DNA from: Desulfonatronovibrio hydrogenovorans DSM 9292
GTDB lineage: Bacteria > Desulfobacterota > Desulfovibrionia > Desulfovibrionales > Desulfonatronovibrionaceae
Length of the DNA: 64,000 bases
Direction of reading: 5' to 3'
NCBI RefSeq assembly: GCF_000686525.1
Contig: NZ_JMKT01000008.1
Location: 1 to 64,000, forward strand
Position 1 is the first letter of the stretch; every line of letters starts with the position of its first letter. The notes below the pieces were generated by a model. That model saw only the letters and a program-made list of their open reading frames with translations. It had not been told where the DNA came from and made no database searches. Of the stretch, positions 1-7,496 are shown piece after piece. The position numbers and the translations under genes are program-made.

Positions 1-267
1 TTTGGCTGTCTTCAGGATGCACGCTCTTTTGGCCGTGATTTCTTCTCCTGGTATAACCATGAACATAAACATGTGGGCATAAGCCTTTTAACCCCGGCTC
101 AAGTCCACTATGGTCAGGCTGAACAGGTTATCTCCTCCAGAAATCAAGTTCTGAACAAGGCATATATGAAAAACCCCATGAGGTTCAAATACAGACAACC
201 GCAACATTCCCAGCTTCCTTCTGAGGTTTGGATCAACAAACCCAGTACTAAAGAGAATGTTGCTTAA
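1..267 (+). CDS. IS3-family transposase (OrfB/integrase core), C-terminal fragment
   Basis: The reading frame is open from the first base of the window, so the gene starts outside it; 88 residues are visible. They match the end of the rve integrase core of IS3-family transposases: an F-WYN-x-x-H-x-H segment, then G-I-x-LLTPA-x-VHYG, followed by a basic tail rich in Lys, Pro and Gln. The DDE active site would lie upstream and cannot be checked. It ends about 15 bases before a sequence that looks like the terminal inverted repeat of the element. Family assignment is by motif recognition; whether the copy is intact is unknown. Confidence 0.8.
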   Translation, partial: FGCLQDARSFGRDFFSWYNHEHKHVGISLLTPAQVHYGQAEQVISSRNQVLNKAYMKNPMRFKYRQPQHSQLPSEVWINKPSTKENVA

Positions 268-280
268 ACTATTGTGAAAT

Positions 281-301
281 GTGTCTCACTTTCATTGACA
301 C
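281..301 (+). mobile_element. Probable right end of the IS3-family element
   Basis: GTGTCTCACTTTCATTGACA lies just after the transposase stop. A nearly identical 20-mer recurs at 3615-3634. Its position suits a terminal inverted repeat; the matching left end is outside the window, so the target duplication cannot be read. Confidence 0.5.
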
Positions 302-352
302 GTTCCGCTGGAGGAAACATAATACAAAATACAAAGAAAAAAGACAGTTTTA

Positions 353-411
353 GCCGCTGATAAGAGGTTTCTTTTGCCTTTATCTCCGTCAAGCTATGGA
401 GATCTGGGGTT
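353..411. repeat. CGCTGAT-type hairpin repeat, copy 1 (degenerate)
   Basis: Starts GCCGCTGATAAGAGG and keeps only part of the right arm (GGAGATCTGGGG). It is preceded at 310-352 by the shared leader GGAGGAAACATAATACAAA that also precedes copies 4, 7, 9 and 12. Confidence 0.6.
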
Positions 412-465
412 AAATCTCTTCTGGCTTCATTCTTAAGGCATCAAGGGCAAAGAAAGAAGAATTTT

Positions 466-493
466 GACGCTGATTGGGCTGATTCCCACTGAT
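466..493. repeat. CGCTGAT-type repeat, copy 2 (left arm only)
   Basis: Three CTGAT words spaced about ten bases, preceded by a linker (421-465) that is nearly identical to the one at 5225-5270. The stop codon of the GxxExxY gene begins three bases after it. Confidence 0.7.
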
Positions 494-496
494 AAA

Positions 497-901
497 TCAA
501 AGTTCATCTTCGATCAGGTTGTCAGACATCAGCACCCTTTGCCACTTGAGCTTGTCCGGGTTTCCAAAATTTATCACATAGCCAAGAGCCAGGCCGGTGG
601 CTTTGAGATAATTCAGGACCTGGGACAGGTGTGCATCATGAATTTCTTTTTGAGCCTTAAGTTCAACCAGTATGCGGTCATAACAGATCAGGTCGGCAAC
701 ATATTCATGTGCCAGAGTATGCCCTCGGTAATATACATGCAACGCCTTTTCCGACTCAAAAGGTATACCTTGCTCTGCAAGCTCAATTTTGATGGCATCA
801 TGATAAATGACTTCCAGAAAACCTGGACCAAGTTCATTATATACGTCCATGGCAGCACCAATGATGGCGTAGGATTCCTTTTTGTACAGATAATTAGACA
901 T
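497..901 (-). CDS. GxxExxY protein (PD-(D/E)XK nuclease-like)
   Basis: A 134-residue protein with the signature motif G27-x-x-E30-x-x-Y33 inside a G-P-G-F-L-E run, followed by a nuclease-like core in which Asp70 and E80-L-K82 fit the PD-(D/E)XK pattern. The family (Pfam PDDEXK_3) is common in environmental bacteria; its function is not established. No good ribosome-binding site precedes the ATG. The gene is flanked on both sides by CGCTGAT-type repeats; its stop codon lies three bases from copy 2. Family identity is confident from motifs; nuclease activity and any link to the repeats are inference. Confidence 0.85.
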   Translation of the reverse strand: MSNYLYKKESYAIIGAAMDVYNELGPGFLEVIYHDAIKIELAEQGIPFESEKALHVYYRGHTLAHEYVADLICYDRILVELKAQKEIHDAHLSQVLNYLKATGLALGYVINFGNPDKLKWQRVLMSDNLIEDEL

Positions 902-968
902 GATGTATCTTTATCCGCTAATGGCTTATAAATCAAAATGCAAAGATCAAAGACAATAAGATTTTTTT

Positions 969-1043
969 GCCGCTGATGGCGCTGATTTGCGCTGATAAGA
1001 GATTCTTATTTCTTCCATCTGCGGAGATCTGCGAAATCAGCGG
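969..1043. repeat. CGCTGAT-type hairpin repeat, copy 3 (full)
   Basis: Left arm GCCGCTGATGGCGCTGATTT, about 24 bases of T-rich loop, right arm ATCTGCGGAGATCTGCGAAA followed by TCAGCGG. Nearly identical to copy 12. Confidence 0.75.
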
Positions 1044-1139
1044 TTAAACCTCTTCTGTCCTTAAGATCTTCCGCAGAGCATAAATGCCCTGCTGCTGGAG
1101 GAAACATAATACAAAATACAAAGAAAAAAGACAGTTTTA

Positions 1140-1216
1140 GCCGCTGATTGGGCTGATTCTCGCTGATCAAGAGGTTCTTATTTCTTCCATCTGCGGAGAT
1201 CTGCGAAATCAGCGGC
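1140..1216. repeat. CGCTGAT-type hairpin repeat, copy 4 (full)
   Basis: Same architecture as copy 3, with a GGGCTGATTCTCGCTGAT left arm. It is separated from copy 3 by the linker carrying CTTCCGCAGAGCATAAATG and the GGAGGAAACATAATACAAA leader. Confidence 0.75.
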
Positions 1217-1280
1217 CAGACTCTTCTGCTTTACTCTCCAAGCATCAAGGCAAAGGATAAGAGTTCTTTTGTCGAGCCAT

Positions 1281-2693
1281 TCAGGCAATGGTCGCCAGAT
1301 GCACATTGTCCTGAGATCCAGCCAGATTCATCATGGCTTCTGTAAAGCCGGACTGGCTGAAGAAAACATAGTGCTTCTTGGAAACCTCCGGCAAAATAAC
1401 GCTTTTGGCCTTTTCCTTCAAATGCCAGTAAACATCTGCATCCACAGGTCCTGCAGTATATTTGCACTCACCAAATACAGCATGTTCCAGGTTCTCACTG
1501 ATGCCTAACAGATCTATCTCCACATCCCTGCTCCACCACCTGCCCGCCTGGATCAGCTGAATGTGCGGCAAATCCCCAAGCCCCTGCTGCATAAGCCACT
1601 GCCTGCATATGTCTTCGTACACAAAACTGACATGACTTGACCGGAATTGATCTTTGATCTTTTTAATAACTATTTCAGTATGCTCCATCTCCAGATAGCT
1701 TCTGTAGGGATGAACAAACTTGAACCAGAAGCTGATAAAATTGTCTGTAATCCGGTACAGGCCTTTTTTGCTTTTTTCCGGATTCTTTTCCGTGACCGGA
1801 ACTTCTCTGACAATCAGATCCAGTTCCTGCAGAGTTTTGAGATATTTTGTCAGCCCGGACTGGTTAAGACCCAGGGCAGAAGCGATCTTGCCCAGCTTTC
1901 TGTTCCCAGCTGCAATGGTTTTGATCAGGGAAAAATAGGTTCCTGTTTCACCAAATTCTTTTTCCAGTAAAAACACCGGCTCTTCAAATAAAAAACTCTG
2001 CTTGGACAGGATATTTTTTTCCATGGCCTGAAAAATGTCCGGGTCTGGTGAAAACAGTTCAATATATTTGGGCACCCCCCCGGTCACAGCATAGTATTCA
2101 ATAAGGTTGATGTCCTCGGACTGCCTGAAAAAAAGTCCATAATCCTGAAACCCGATCTGATCCAGCCTGATCTGCCCGGTCCGTCTGCCATACAGCGGAC
2201 TGGAATAGGAGAGGGTCTGCTCGACCATCATGCCCACGAGAGAACCGCAGAGAATGACCATGACCCTGGACTCGGCCAGCATCTGATCCCAGATTTTTTG
2301 AAAAATCGAAGGAAAGGATACCCTGGCCTTTCCCAGGTATTGAAACTCATCAATGGCAATAATCTTCTTTTTATCCGGCTGATGCTTGTTAAGTACGGAA
2401 AAGATCTCATCCCATTCCAGCAGGACATCTTTTTTCAACAAGGGATTATGGGTGAAATCCGAGACTGCGTGCTGGAAATTCCTCCTGTTTTCCCGCTCTG
2501 ATTCTTCTGTAGCCACAAAATAAAAAACATTCTTTTCCTGAATGAACTGCTTGATCAGGGTGGTTTTTCCTATCCTTCGACGACCATAAAGGATTACCAA
2601 CGAGGCCCTGTCCTGGGCAAACTCATCCTCAAGAAATTGAATTTCCTTGTTTCTGCCAACAAAATGAGTCATGTCAAAACCATACTCACCCAC
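1281..2693 (-). CDS. AAA ATPase with C-terminal DUF234 / PD-(D/E)XK-like domain
   Basis: A 470-residue protein. A VGR-x-KE box is followed by Walker A GRRRIGKTT near residue 40 and Walker B IAIDEFQYL near residue 115, typical of the archaeal-type ATPase family (PF01637). A winged-helix region (about 270-320) follows, and the C-terminal DUF234 region contains an E-I-D-L-L ... G-E-C-K-Y pattern, as in PD-(D/E)XK nucleases. Such ATPases are frequent in accessory DNA and their roles are mostly unknown. The GTG start at 2693 has a weak AGGGG; the ATG seven codons in (2672) is the alternative. It sits between repeat copies, has no visible operon partner, and is intact. Confidence 0.85.
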   Translation of the reverse strand: MGEYGFDMTHFVGRNKEIQFLEDEFAQDRASLVILYGRRRIGKTTLIKQFIQEKNVFYFVATEESERENRRNFQHAVSDFTHNPLLKKDVLLEWDEIFSVLNKHQPDKKKIIAIDEFQYLGKARVSFPSIFQKIWDQMLAESRVMVILCGSLVGMMVEQTLSYSSPLYGRRTGQIRLDQIGFQDYGLFFRQSEDINLIEYYAVTGGVPKYIELFSPDPDIFQAMEKNILSKQSFLFEEPVFLLEKEFGETGTYFSLIKTIAAGNRKLGKIASALGLNQSGLTKYLKTLQELDLIVREVPVTEKNPEKSKKGLYRITDNFISFWFKFVHPYRSYLEMEHTEIVIKKIKDQFRSSHVSFVYEDICRQWLMQQGLGDLPHIQLIQAGRWWSRDVEIDLLGISENLEHAVFGECKYTAGPVDADVYWHLKEKAKSVILPEVSKKHYVFFSQSGFTEAMMNLAGSQDNVHLATIA

Positions 2694-3070
2694 ATTGCCC
2701 CTGTCAATTATTATAATTTAATTTATTATAATGAAATTTATCTTTACCGGTGTTGGGCTGGATCGACTCTTGCCTTGGTAAAAAAAGCTCGGTTCCTGAG
2801 CATAGGGATACGTCCAGCCAGCCGCAGCTGCCAGGAATGGTGGTTTTCATGGTCAGACCTACAGGCCCTCAGGGCAGGTCCAAAATACTTTGGCACCCCC
2901 ATGAAATCCCCTGGAGGGGACTCCGGCTCCATTAAGGTGACCATAGGGTGACCCCAAGTGGTTCCGTATCAGTGCCCGGTGACAGCTGCGCCTCACACTG
3001 CTAAACAAGGCCTGCTCAAGGCTGCTACTCATGCCAAAGGCAAGGCGTCTTGAAATATTTGGCAGATAAT
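2694..3070. other. Gene-free stretch upstream of the ATPase gene
   Basis: AT-rich just before the ATPase start (2708-2745), then about 300 bases of mixed composition. Short open frames on both strands lack ribosome-binding sites and recognisable domains. I see no RNA gene or repeat unit here until 3081. Confidence 0.4.
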
Positions 3071-3080
3071 GGAACCTCTT

Positions 3081-3107
3081 ATCAGCGTCAATCAGCGTGA
3101 TCTGCGG
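3081..3107. repeat. CGCTGAT-type repeat, copy 5 (inverted arm)
   Basis: ATCAGCGTCAATCAGCGTGA followed by TCTGCGG: the complementary-strand form of the arm, with no partner arm immediately upstream. The same form recurs in copies 8 and 11. Confidence 0.65.
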
Positions 3108-3197
3108 TTAAACCTCTTCTGTCCTTGAAATCTTCCGCAGAGCATAGGTGCCCTGCTGCCGGGAATAGGAAAAAAGCAAAGAGCAAAGAAATTTTTT

Positions 3198-3225
3198 GCC
3201 GCTGATGGCGCTGATTCCCGCTGAT
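3198..3225. repeat. CGCTGAT-type repeat, copy 6 (left arm only)
   Basis: GCCGCTGATGGCGCTGATTC plus CCGCTGAT; no right arm follows. The following sequence to 3310 has no recognised feature. Confidence 0.65.
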
Positions 3226-3310
3226 CATCCTTATTTCCTATGAGGATTTCCTAATACCAGTCCACTGGGTAAAAATTATGATTTTAATAGATAAAAAACC
3301 AACAAAAAAA

Positions 3311-3392
3311 CTTGTCTTTGTAACTCATTTTTCTTGTCTTTGTAACTGCCAATTACTTGTCTTTGTAACTCCTCTGTCTTTGTCTTTGTAAC
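3311..3392. repeat. Four iterons of CTTGTCTTTGTAACT, 22-23 bp period
   Basis: CTTGTCTTTGTAACT occurs exactly at 3311-3325, 3333-3347 and 3356-3370. A fourth, slightly changed copy ending TTGTCTTTGTAAC is at 3379-3392. The starts are 22 to 23 bp apart, about two helical turns, so all copies face the same side of the DNA. This layout is typical of iterons at plasmid-type replication origins or of multi-site operators. No Rep gene is seen nearby. Confidence 0.75.
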
Positions 3393-3398
3393 ATAACC

Positions 3399-3447
3399 GT
3401 TTGGCTAAAAAATTAGAAAAACTGAAATCTCTTATTTTTTGCCAAAC
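3399..3447. repeat. Inverted repeat in AT-rich DNA next to the iterons
   Basis: GTTTGGC-T-AAAAAA (3399-3412) pairs with TTTTTTGCCAAAC (3435-3447), 13 base pairs with one bulged T and a 22-base loop. It lies between the iterons and a strongly AT-rich stretch that continues to about 3600. It could be part of an origin-like or operator region. Confidence 0.55.
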
Positions 3448-3614
3448 AAAAATTACTTTTTGAGCCACAAAATTTGCATCAACTATGATGGTCTAAATTG
3501 GTTCATTGTGCTTATAGCATAGTATTTAATGTGTAAACTAAAAATTTGAAATGGTTTATAATATGTTCATAAAATCCACTTTAACCGCCCTTGCTTAAAT
3601 TCTCACATGGTCAA

Positions 3615-3634
3615 TGTCTCACTCTCATTGACAC
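3615..3634 (+). mobile_element. Solitary IS end, copy of the one at 281-301
   Basis: TGTCTCACTCTCATTGACAC differs by one base from the end downstream of the transposase fragment. No transposase remnant is visible upstream. As at 281-301, the repeat leader GCTGGAGGAAACATAATACA starts a few bases further on. Confidence 0.45.
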
Positions 3635-3678
3635 AGAGGGCTGGAGGAAACATAATACAAAGAAATAAGACAGTTTTA

Positions 3679-3756
3679 GCCGCTGATCAAACTGATCTAC
3701 GCTGATAGGAGAATTCCTTCTGGCCTTTATCAGGGTCAGCCTGTGAGATCAGCGGC
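3679..3756. repeat. CGCTGAT-type hairpin repeat, copy 7 (diverged)
   Basis: Left arm GCCGCTGATCAAACTGATCT, loop containing CTTCTGGCCTTTATCAGGGT, right arm ending GATCAGCGGCC. It follows the IS end and the shared leader. Confidence 0.65.
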
Positions 3757-3801
3757 CAGCTTCTTCTGTATTGGCATGGGGGTCAGACCCGCATAAGCTA
3801 C

Positions 3802-4347
3802 TCATTTACCTTTCTTCTTGATCGTATGCTTGAACTTGAGCACCGCGAAGTTCAGCTCAACGACTGTTTCCGTATCCGTTGTCTGGAGTTCATCGTCAAG
3901 AATCTCGGCAATGATTTCTCCGCTTTTACGCATCAGGGACTGCTGTTCGGCCTTGTCCTGAACAGAGGAAAGGGTCTTGATGTTCCGGGAGAATTCCCTG
4001 ATCTTGGCAAAAGTTTCAATGATGGCGAACGTTGTCTGGACTGCTTTGGGGCTTTTCAGAATCGTGGCCAGCATGTACAGGCCTTTTTCGGTAAAAGCCT
4101 TGGGCGGTACTGATGAGTGCTTAAGGCGTTTGAACCGGTCGAAATTTTCGACCAGTTCACTTTTCTCTTTGTGGGACAGCTCAGTGATGTAGTCCAAAGG
4201 AAAGCGGTCGGGATTATTCTTGACAGCCTCGTTGATCCGTTTGGTCTCCACGCCGTAGAGTTCCGCCAGATCACTGTCCAAAATGACCTTGACACCCCGG
4301 ATTTCCAAAACTTTCGATTCAACGTGCTCGAATTTTACCATGTCCAT
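3802..4347 (-). CDS. ORF6N (KilA-N-like) domain protein
   Basis: About 181 residues when started at the ATG at 4347, which has AGAAGGA six bases upstream; an earlier in-frame ATG at 4380 has no such site. The N-terminal 90 residues show the ORF6N pattern: V-x-x-IRGVKVILDSDLAELYGV, then TKRINEAVKNNPDRFP, then a K-AFTEKG-LYMLATIL segment. The rest is helical and probably coiled coil. ORF6N is a DNA-binding domain of phage antirepressors that also occurs in many chromosomal proteins of unknown role. It stands alone between repeat copies 7 and 8. No phage structural gene is near, so a prophage origin is not supported. Confidence 0.85.
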   Translation of the reverse strand: MDMVKFEHVESKVLEIRGVKVILDSDLAELYGVETKRINEAVKNNPDRFPLDYITELSHKEKSELVENFDRFKRLKHSSVPPKAFTEKGLYMLATILKSPKAVQTTFAIIETFAKIREFSRNIKTLSSVQDKAEQQSLMRKSGEIIAEILDDELQTTDTETVVELNFAVLKFKHTIKKKGK

Positions 4348-4430
4348 GCTGATTCCTTCTATGTTAACTCTGCTGCTCAAAGGCTATTGCAGGTTCGGCC
4401 TGAGATGCATTCCCTCTGGCCTTTACCAGG

Positions 4431-4451
4431 GTCAATCAGCGTGATCAGCGG
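4431..4451. repeat. CGCTGAT-type repeat, copy 8 (inverted arm)
   Basis: GTCAATCAGCGTGATCAGCG plus G, followed by the GTTAAACCTCTTCTGTCCTT linker shared with copies 3, 5 and 12. Confidence 0.6.
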
Positions 4452-4543
4452 TTAAACCTCTTCTGTCCTTGAGATCTTCCACAGAGCATAGATGCCTTGC
4501 TGCTGCTGGAGGAAACATAATACAAAGAAATAAGACAGTTCTA

Positions 4544-4620
4544 GCCGCTGATGGCGCTGATTCCCGCTGATAAGAGGTTCTTATCTCTTCCATCTGCGGA
4601 GATCTGCGAGATCTGCGGCC
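4544..4620. repeat. CGCTGAT-type hairpin repeat, copy 9 (full)
   Basis: GCCGCTGATGGCGCTGATTC start, ATCTGCGGAGATCTGCGAGA right arm, ending TCTGCGGCC. It follows the GGAGGAAACATAATACAAA leader. Confidence 0.75.
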
Positions 4621-4674
4621 AAGTCTCTTCTGGCTTCATTCTTGAGGCATCACGGGCAAAGAGTAAGATTTTTT

Positions 4675-4752
4675 GCCGCTGATCGCGCTGATTCTCGCTG
4701 ATCAAGAGGTTGCTTGTGCCTTTGTCAGCATCAATATGTCGAGACCTGCGGC
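4675..4752. repeat. CGCTGAT-type hairpin repeat, copy 10
   Basis: The left arm GCCGCTGATCGCGCTGATTC is full; the right part carries CAGCATCAATATGTCGAGAC and ends CTGCGGCC. It looks identical to copy 13 along its whole length, so one is a recent duplicate of the other. Confidence 0.75.
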
Positions 4753-4855
4753 CAGACTCTTCTGGCTTCATTCTTAACACACTGAACAGAAAGAAAAAGA
4801 GCTATAATCTCTGACAGCACTGACCTGTAACGATCAGGATATTTTAGTTATTCTT

Positions 4856-4882
4856 ATCAGCGTCAATCAGCGTGATCAGCGG
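4856..4882. repeat. CGCTGAT-type repeat, copy 11 (inverted arm)
   Basis: ATCAGCGTCAATCAGCGTGA followed by TCAGCGG; nearly the same as copy 5. Confidence 0.65.
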
Positions 4883-4980
4883 TTAAATCTCTTCTGGCTT
4901 GAGATCTTCCGCAGAGCATAGGTGTCCTGCTGCCGCTGGAGGAAACATAATACAAAATACAAAGAAAAAAGACAGTTTTA

Positions 4981-5055
4981 GCCGCTGATGGCGCTGATTT
5001 GCGCTGATAAGAGATTCTTATTTCTTCCATCTGCGGAAATCTGCGAGATCAGCGG
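4981..5055. repeat. CGCTGAT-type hairpin repeat, copy 12 (full)
   Basis: Nearly the same as copy 3 (only one or two changes in the right arm). It is preceded by the complete leader and followed by the GTTAAACCTCTTCTG linker. Confidence 0.75.
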
Positions 5056-5138
5056 TTAAACCTCTTCTGCCTTGAAATCTTCCGCAGAGCATAGATGCCC
5101 TGCTGCCGAGGATGAAGACATAAAGCAAAAGCATTTTT

Positions 5139-5217
5139 GCCGCTGATCGCGCTGATTCTCGCTGATCAAGAGGTTGCTTGTGCCTTTGTCAGCATCAATA
5201 TGTCGAGACCTGCGGCC
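5139..5217. repeat. CGCTGAT-type hairpin repeat, copy 13
   Basis: Duplicate of copy 10, but with different flanking linkers: CTTTACTCTCCAAGCATCAA follows here, as after copy 4. Confidence 0.75.
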
Positions 5218-5270
5218 GGAACCTTCTGGCTTTACTCTCCAAGCATCAAGGGCAAAGAAAGAAGAATTTT

Positions 5271-5298
5271 GACGCTGATTGGGCTGATTCTCACTGAT
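5271..5298. repeat. CGCTGAT-type repeat, copy 14 (left arm only)
   Basis: Differs from copy 2 by a single base (TTCTCACTGAT instead of TTCCCACTGAT), and the preceding 40 bases match too. It ends the dense repeat cluster; the polysaccharide genes begin after it. Confidence 0.7.
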
Positions 5299-5368
5299 AA
5301 AAGGACTGTATTTCTTCCAGAACAATTTTCCAGACCAAAGAACCAGTTTTCAGGCCGGATAAGCCAGG

Positions 5369-7054
5369 CTAGAACATCAGTACCACAAGGGCTGCCACAA
5401 GAAAGACCATGAATTTTTTGTAAAAATGAGAATTCCTGCGCAGATATGCCCTGTTGAGCAGGAACAGAGGAAATGTCTGAAAAAAGGCAAGCTGCATCAG
5501 TCTTCTGAATTCCTGGTCTACATATACTGTGTAGTGCAGGATGATGGGAGCGGTCAGGGCCATGCCCAGCAGAAGGATCTCAAGACTTCCCGGCCAGAGC
5601 ACCCTGAGTCGCCTGGTGAACATGACCCTGGCTCCGACCAGGACCAGGGCAGCGCCGGAAAGGACTGACATTGCCGGGGTAAACCAGGTCCCAGGACCAA
5701 ATGCAAGATTCAGAACCAGGATCAGAGTGTAGGTCAGAAAAAAAAGGACTGCATGATTGATCCCGGCCTTGGCTGTGTTCCCTCTCCAGGAAAAAAACAG
5801 CAGACCAAAGAGGATGGTGAAGACAATATAGTATTTCAGTTCCAGGGCCAGGCCAGGGGCTGCCAGGCACAACCCGAACAAAACACTCCAGAAGATCAGA
5901 TAAAGGAGCCTGCTGTTCCGGGAAGTCCAGCCCATGACCTTTCTGCCTATTCTGGATGCCGGGGCAAGCCGCAAAATAAGAGTCAGCTTTCTGTTCTGAT
6001 TAACACTTAGCTTTTCCACCAGGTAAAGGACCAGATACAAAAATCCATAAATGCCCAGCACCAGGTAGAACTGACTCCATTCAGGCCAGGGCCTGACAAA
6101 CCAGGCCAGGATGCCCATGCCGAACATCAGGGCGTAGATACTGCTGACCGTAAGCTGATGGCTGAGTCCCATCTTCAGGAGGCGGTGATGAAGATGTTCC
6201 CGGTCCGGCCGGACCGGGCTGCGTCCCTGCAGAATCCTCCTGAACATCACATACAGGGTATCGGCCACAGGCAAACTCAGGATGATCAGGGCGGTCACCG
6301 GGCCGTAGTCATAAATGGCAGATGCCCCCTGCCCCTGAGTCAGGACGACGGCTGTACAGGCCATGACAAAACCGAGCAAAAGGCTCCCTGAATCGCCCAT
6401 GAACAGCCTGGCCGGATGGGTGTTGAAGCGGAGAAACCCCAGAATTGTACCCAGAAGGGCAACCAGAATCACCAGGTAATTCCAGTTTTCCTGGGCATAG
6501 GCAAAGGGAATAAAAAAGATGCAGGCAATGCCGGCCAGACCCGCAGCCAGGCCGTCCAGGCCGTCGGACAGGTTAAAGGCATTAATAACACCGGTCATGG
6601 CTACTATGGTCAGCGCAGGAGAGAACCATCCCGTTGCAATGGAGCCTGTTCCCAGGATGTCCCCCAGATTGGTCACTGTTTTGCCGCTGAGAAGCATGAA
6701 TACACTAACCGCAGCCACCTGCAGCAGAAACTTGCTCCTGGGCGATATTCCGGACCGGTCATCCATGACTCCGGCCAGAAAGACCAGGCCGGCCCCGCAG
6801 ATAAAGGCCGCCCCATGGGAGTCCCACCTGAAAAAAAAGACCAGGATGGGGAAAAAGGCGGCTGCCATGGCCAGACCGCCCAGGCGGGGAACGCAGCCCC
6901 TATGGACCCTTCTGGAGCAGGGTCTGTCAATTGCGTTCATTTTTCTAGCCACCCGGACCGATACAGGACTAAGGACAAGGGTCAGGCAGAGGCTTGAAAA
7001 AAAGACAACTGTCAGGGCAACTGCGCCAGGCAGGGACTGGACCTGGTCAATCAC
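5369..7054 (-). CDS. WecA/MraY-like undecaprenyl-phosphate glycosyl-1-phosphate transferase
   Basis: A 561-residue polytopic membrane protein of glycosyltransferase family 4. It would transfer a sugar-1-phosphate (usually GlcNAc-1-P) to undecaprenyl phosphate, the first step of surface polysaccharide synthesis. Visible motifs: D98-D99-R (Mg site), NAFNLSDGLDGL at 158-169, F-MGDSGS at 218-224, and DREHLHHR at 284-291, all typical of WecA. The normal family length is about 350 residues; here about 200 extra residues with further hydrophobic segments follow, resembling an additional membrane domain of unknown role. It is on the same strand as, but about 560 bp from, the Wzz-like gene. Substrate specificity cannot be read from the sequence. 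Confidence 0.9.
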   Translation of the reverse strand: MIDQVQSLPGAVALTVVFFSSLCLTLVLSPVSVRVARKMNAIDRPCSRRVHRGCVPRLGGLAMAAAFFPILVFFFRWDSHGAAFICGAGLVFLAGVMDDRSGISPRSKFLLQVAAVSVFMLLSGKTVTNLGDILGTGSIATGWFSPALTIVAMTGVINAFNLSDGLDGLAAGLAGIACIFFIPFAYAQENWNYLVILVALLGTILGFLRFNTHPARLFMGDSGSLLLGFVMACTAVVLTQGQGASAIYDYGPVTALIILSLPVADTLYVMFRRILQGRSPVRPDREHLHHRLLKMGLSHQLTVSSIYALMFGMGILAWFVRPWPEWSQFYLVLGIYGFLYLVLYLVEKLSVNQNRKLTLILRLAPASRIGRKVMGWTSRNSRLLYLIFWSVLFGLCLAAPGLALELKYYIVFTILFGLLFFSWRGNTAKAGINHAVLFFLTYTLILVLNLAFGPGTWFTPAMSVLSGAALVLVGARVMFTRRLRVLWPGSLEILLLGMALTAPIILHYTVYVDQEFRRLMQLAFFQTFPLFLLNRAYLRRNSHFYKKFMVFLVAALVVLMF

Positions 7055-7383
7055 GGCTTTCGCTTCCCTGTCTGAGCTGGAAAACGTACTGCCAGGACCA
7101 TATCTTAAGCCTTCCTAAGACAAATGACTTTTGTGTTCCCAACATAGCCATTGCATATTTCATCTTAAGTGTGATTACAATGGACCAGGAACCTAAATTT
7201 TGGCTTATCCCTCTCCACCGGATGATCAGGGACAGACCAGAGCAGGAAAATTAAAAAGTACCAAAGTACCAAGATCCAGGTCTTTCATACATCCAGGGGC
7301 CTGGACAAGGCAGACATCCTGAAGAGGAAGGCTTGATTTCTCAAGACATAAAAGACAGGGAAAAAGAGATTTTAACCTTTCTT
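7055..7383. other. Gene-free stretch before the WecA-like gene
   Basis: No convincing open frame, RNA gene or strong promoter seen; it is the likely 5' region of the minus-strand transferase gene. It is followed by two more repeat arms. Confidence 0.35.
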
Positions 7384-7412
7384 ATCAGCAAAGATCTGCG
7401 TGATCTGCAGCC
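7384..7412. repeat. CGCTGAT-type repeat, copy 15 (inverted arm, diverged)
   Basis: ATCAGCAAAGATCTGCGTGA followed by TCTGCAGCC. An outlying member of the family, followed by the GGCTTCGTTCTTAACACATC linker. Confidence 0.55.
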
Positions 7413-7467
7413 GGATTTTTCTGGGGCTTCGTTCTTAACACATCAAAGACAAAGAAAAGAGTTTCTT

Positions 7468-7496
7468 GCCGCTGACTGCCCTGATTCACGCTGATA
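7468..7496. repeat. CGCTGAT-type repeat, copy 16 (left arm)
   Basis: GCCGCTGACTGCCCTGATTC followed by ACGCTGAT; no right arm follows. This is the last copy seen in the window. Confidence 0.6.

Noticed and set aside
2744-2944. Minus-strand open frame upstream of the ATPase gene
   Set aside because: The codon pattern looks partly gene-like (MGVPKYFGPALRACRS), but it has no start signal or known domain and could be only a decayed fragment; too weak to list.
3802-4347. Prophage signal from the ORF6N gene
   Set aside because: ORF6N proteins are often chromosomal; no integrase, terminase or structural phage gene is present in the window.
307-5300. CRISPR-like array
   Set aside because: Repeats are present but their spacing, orientation and length vary, the intervening sequences are themselves repeated linkers, and no cas gene is near.
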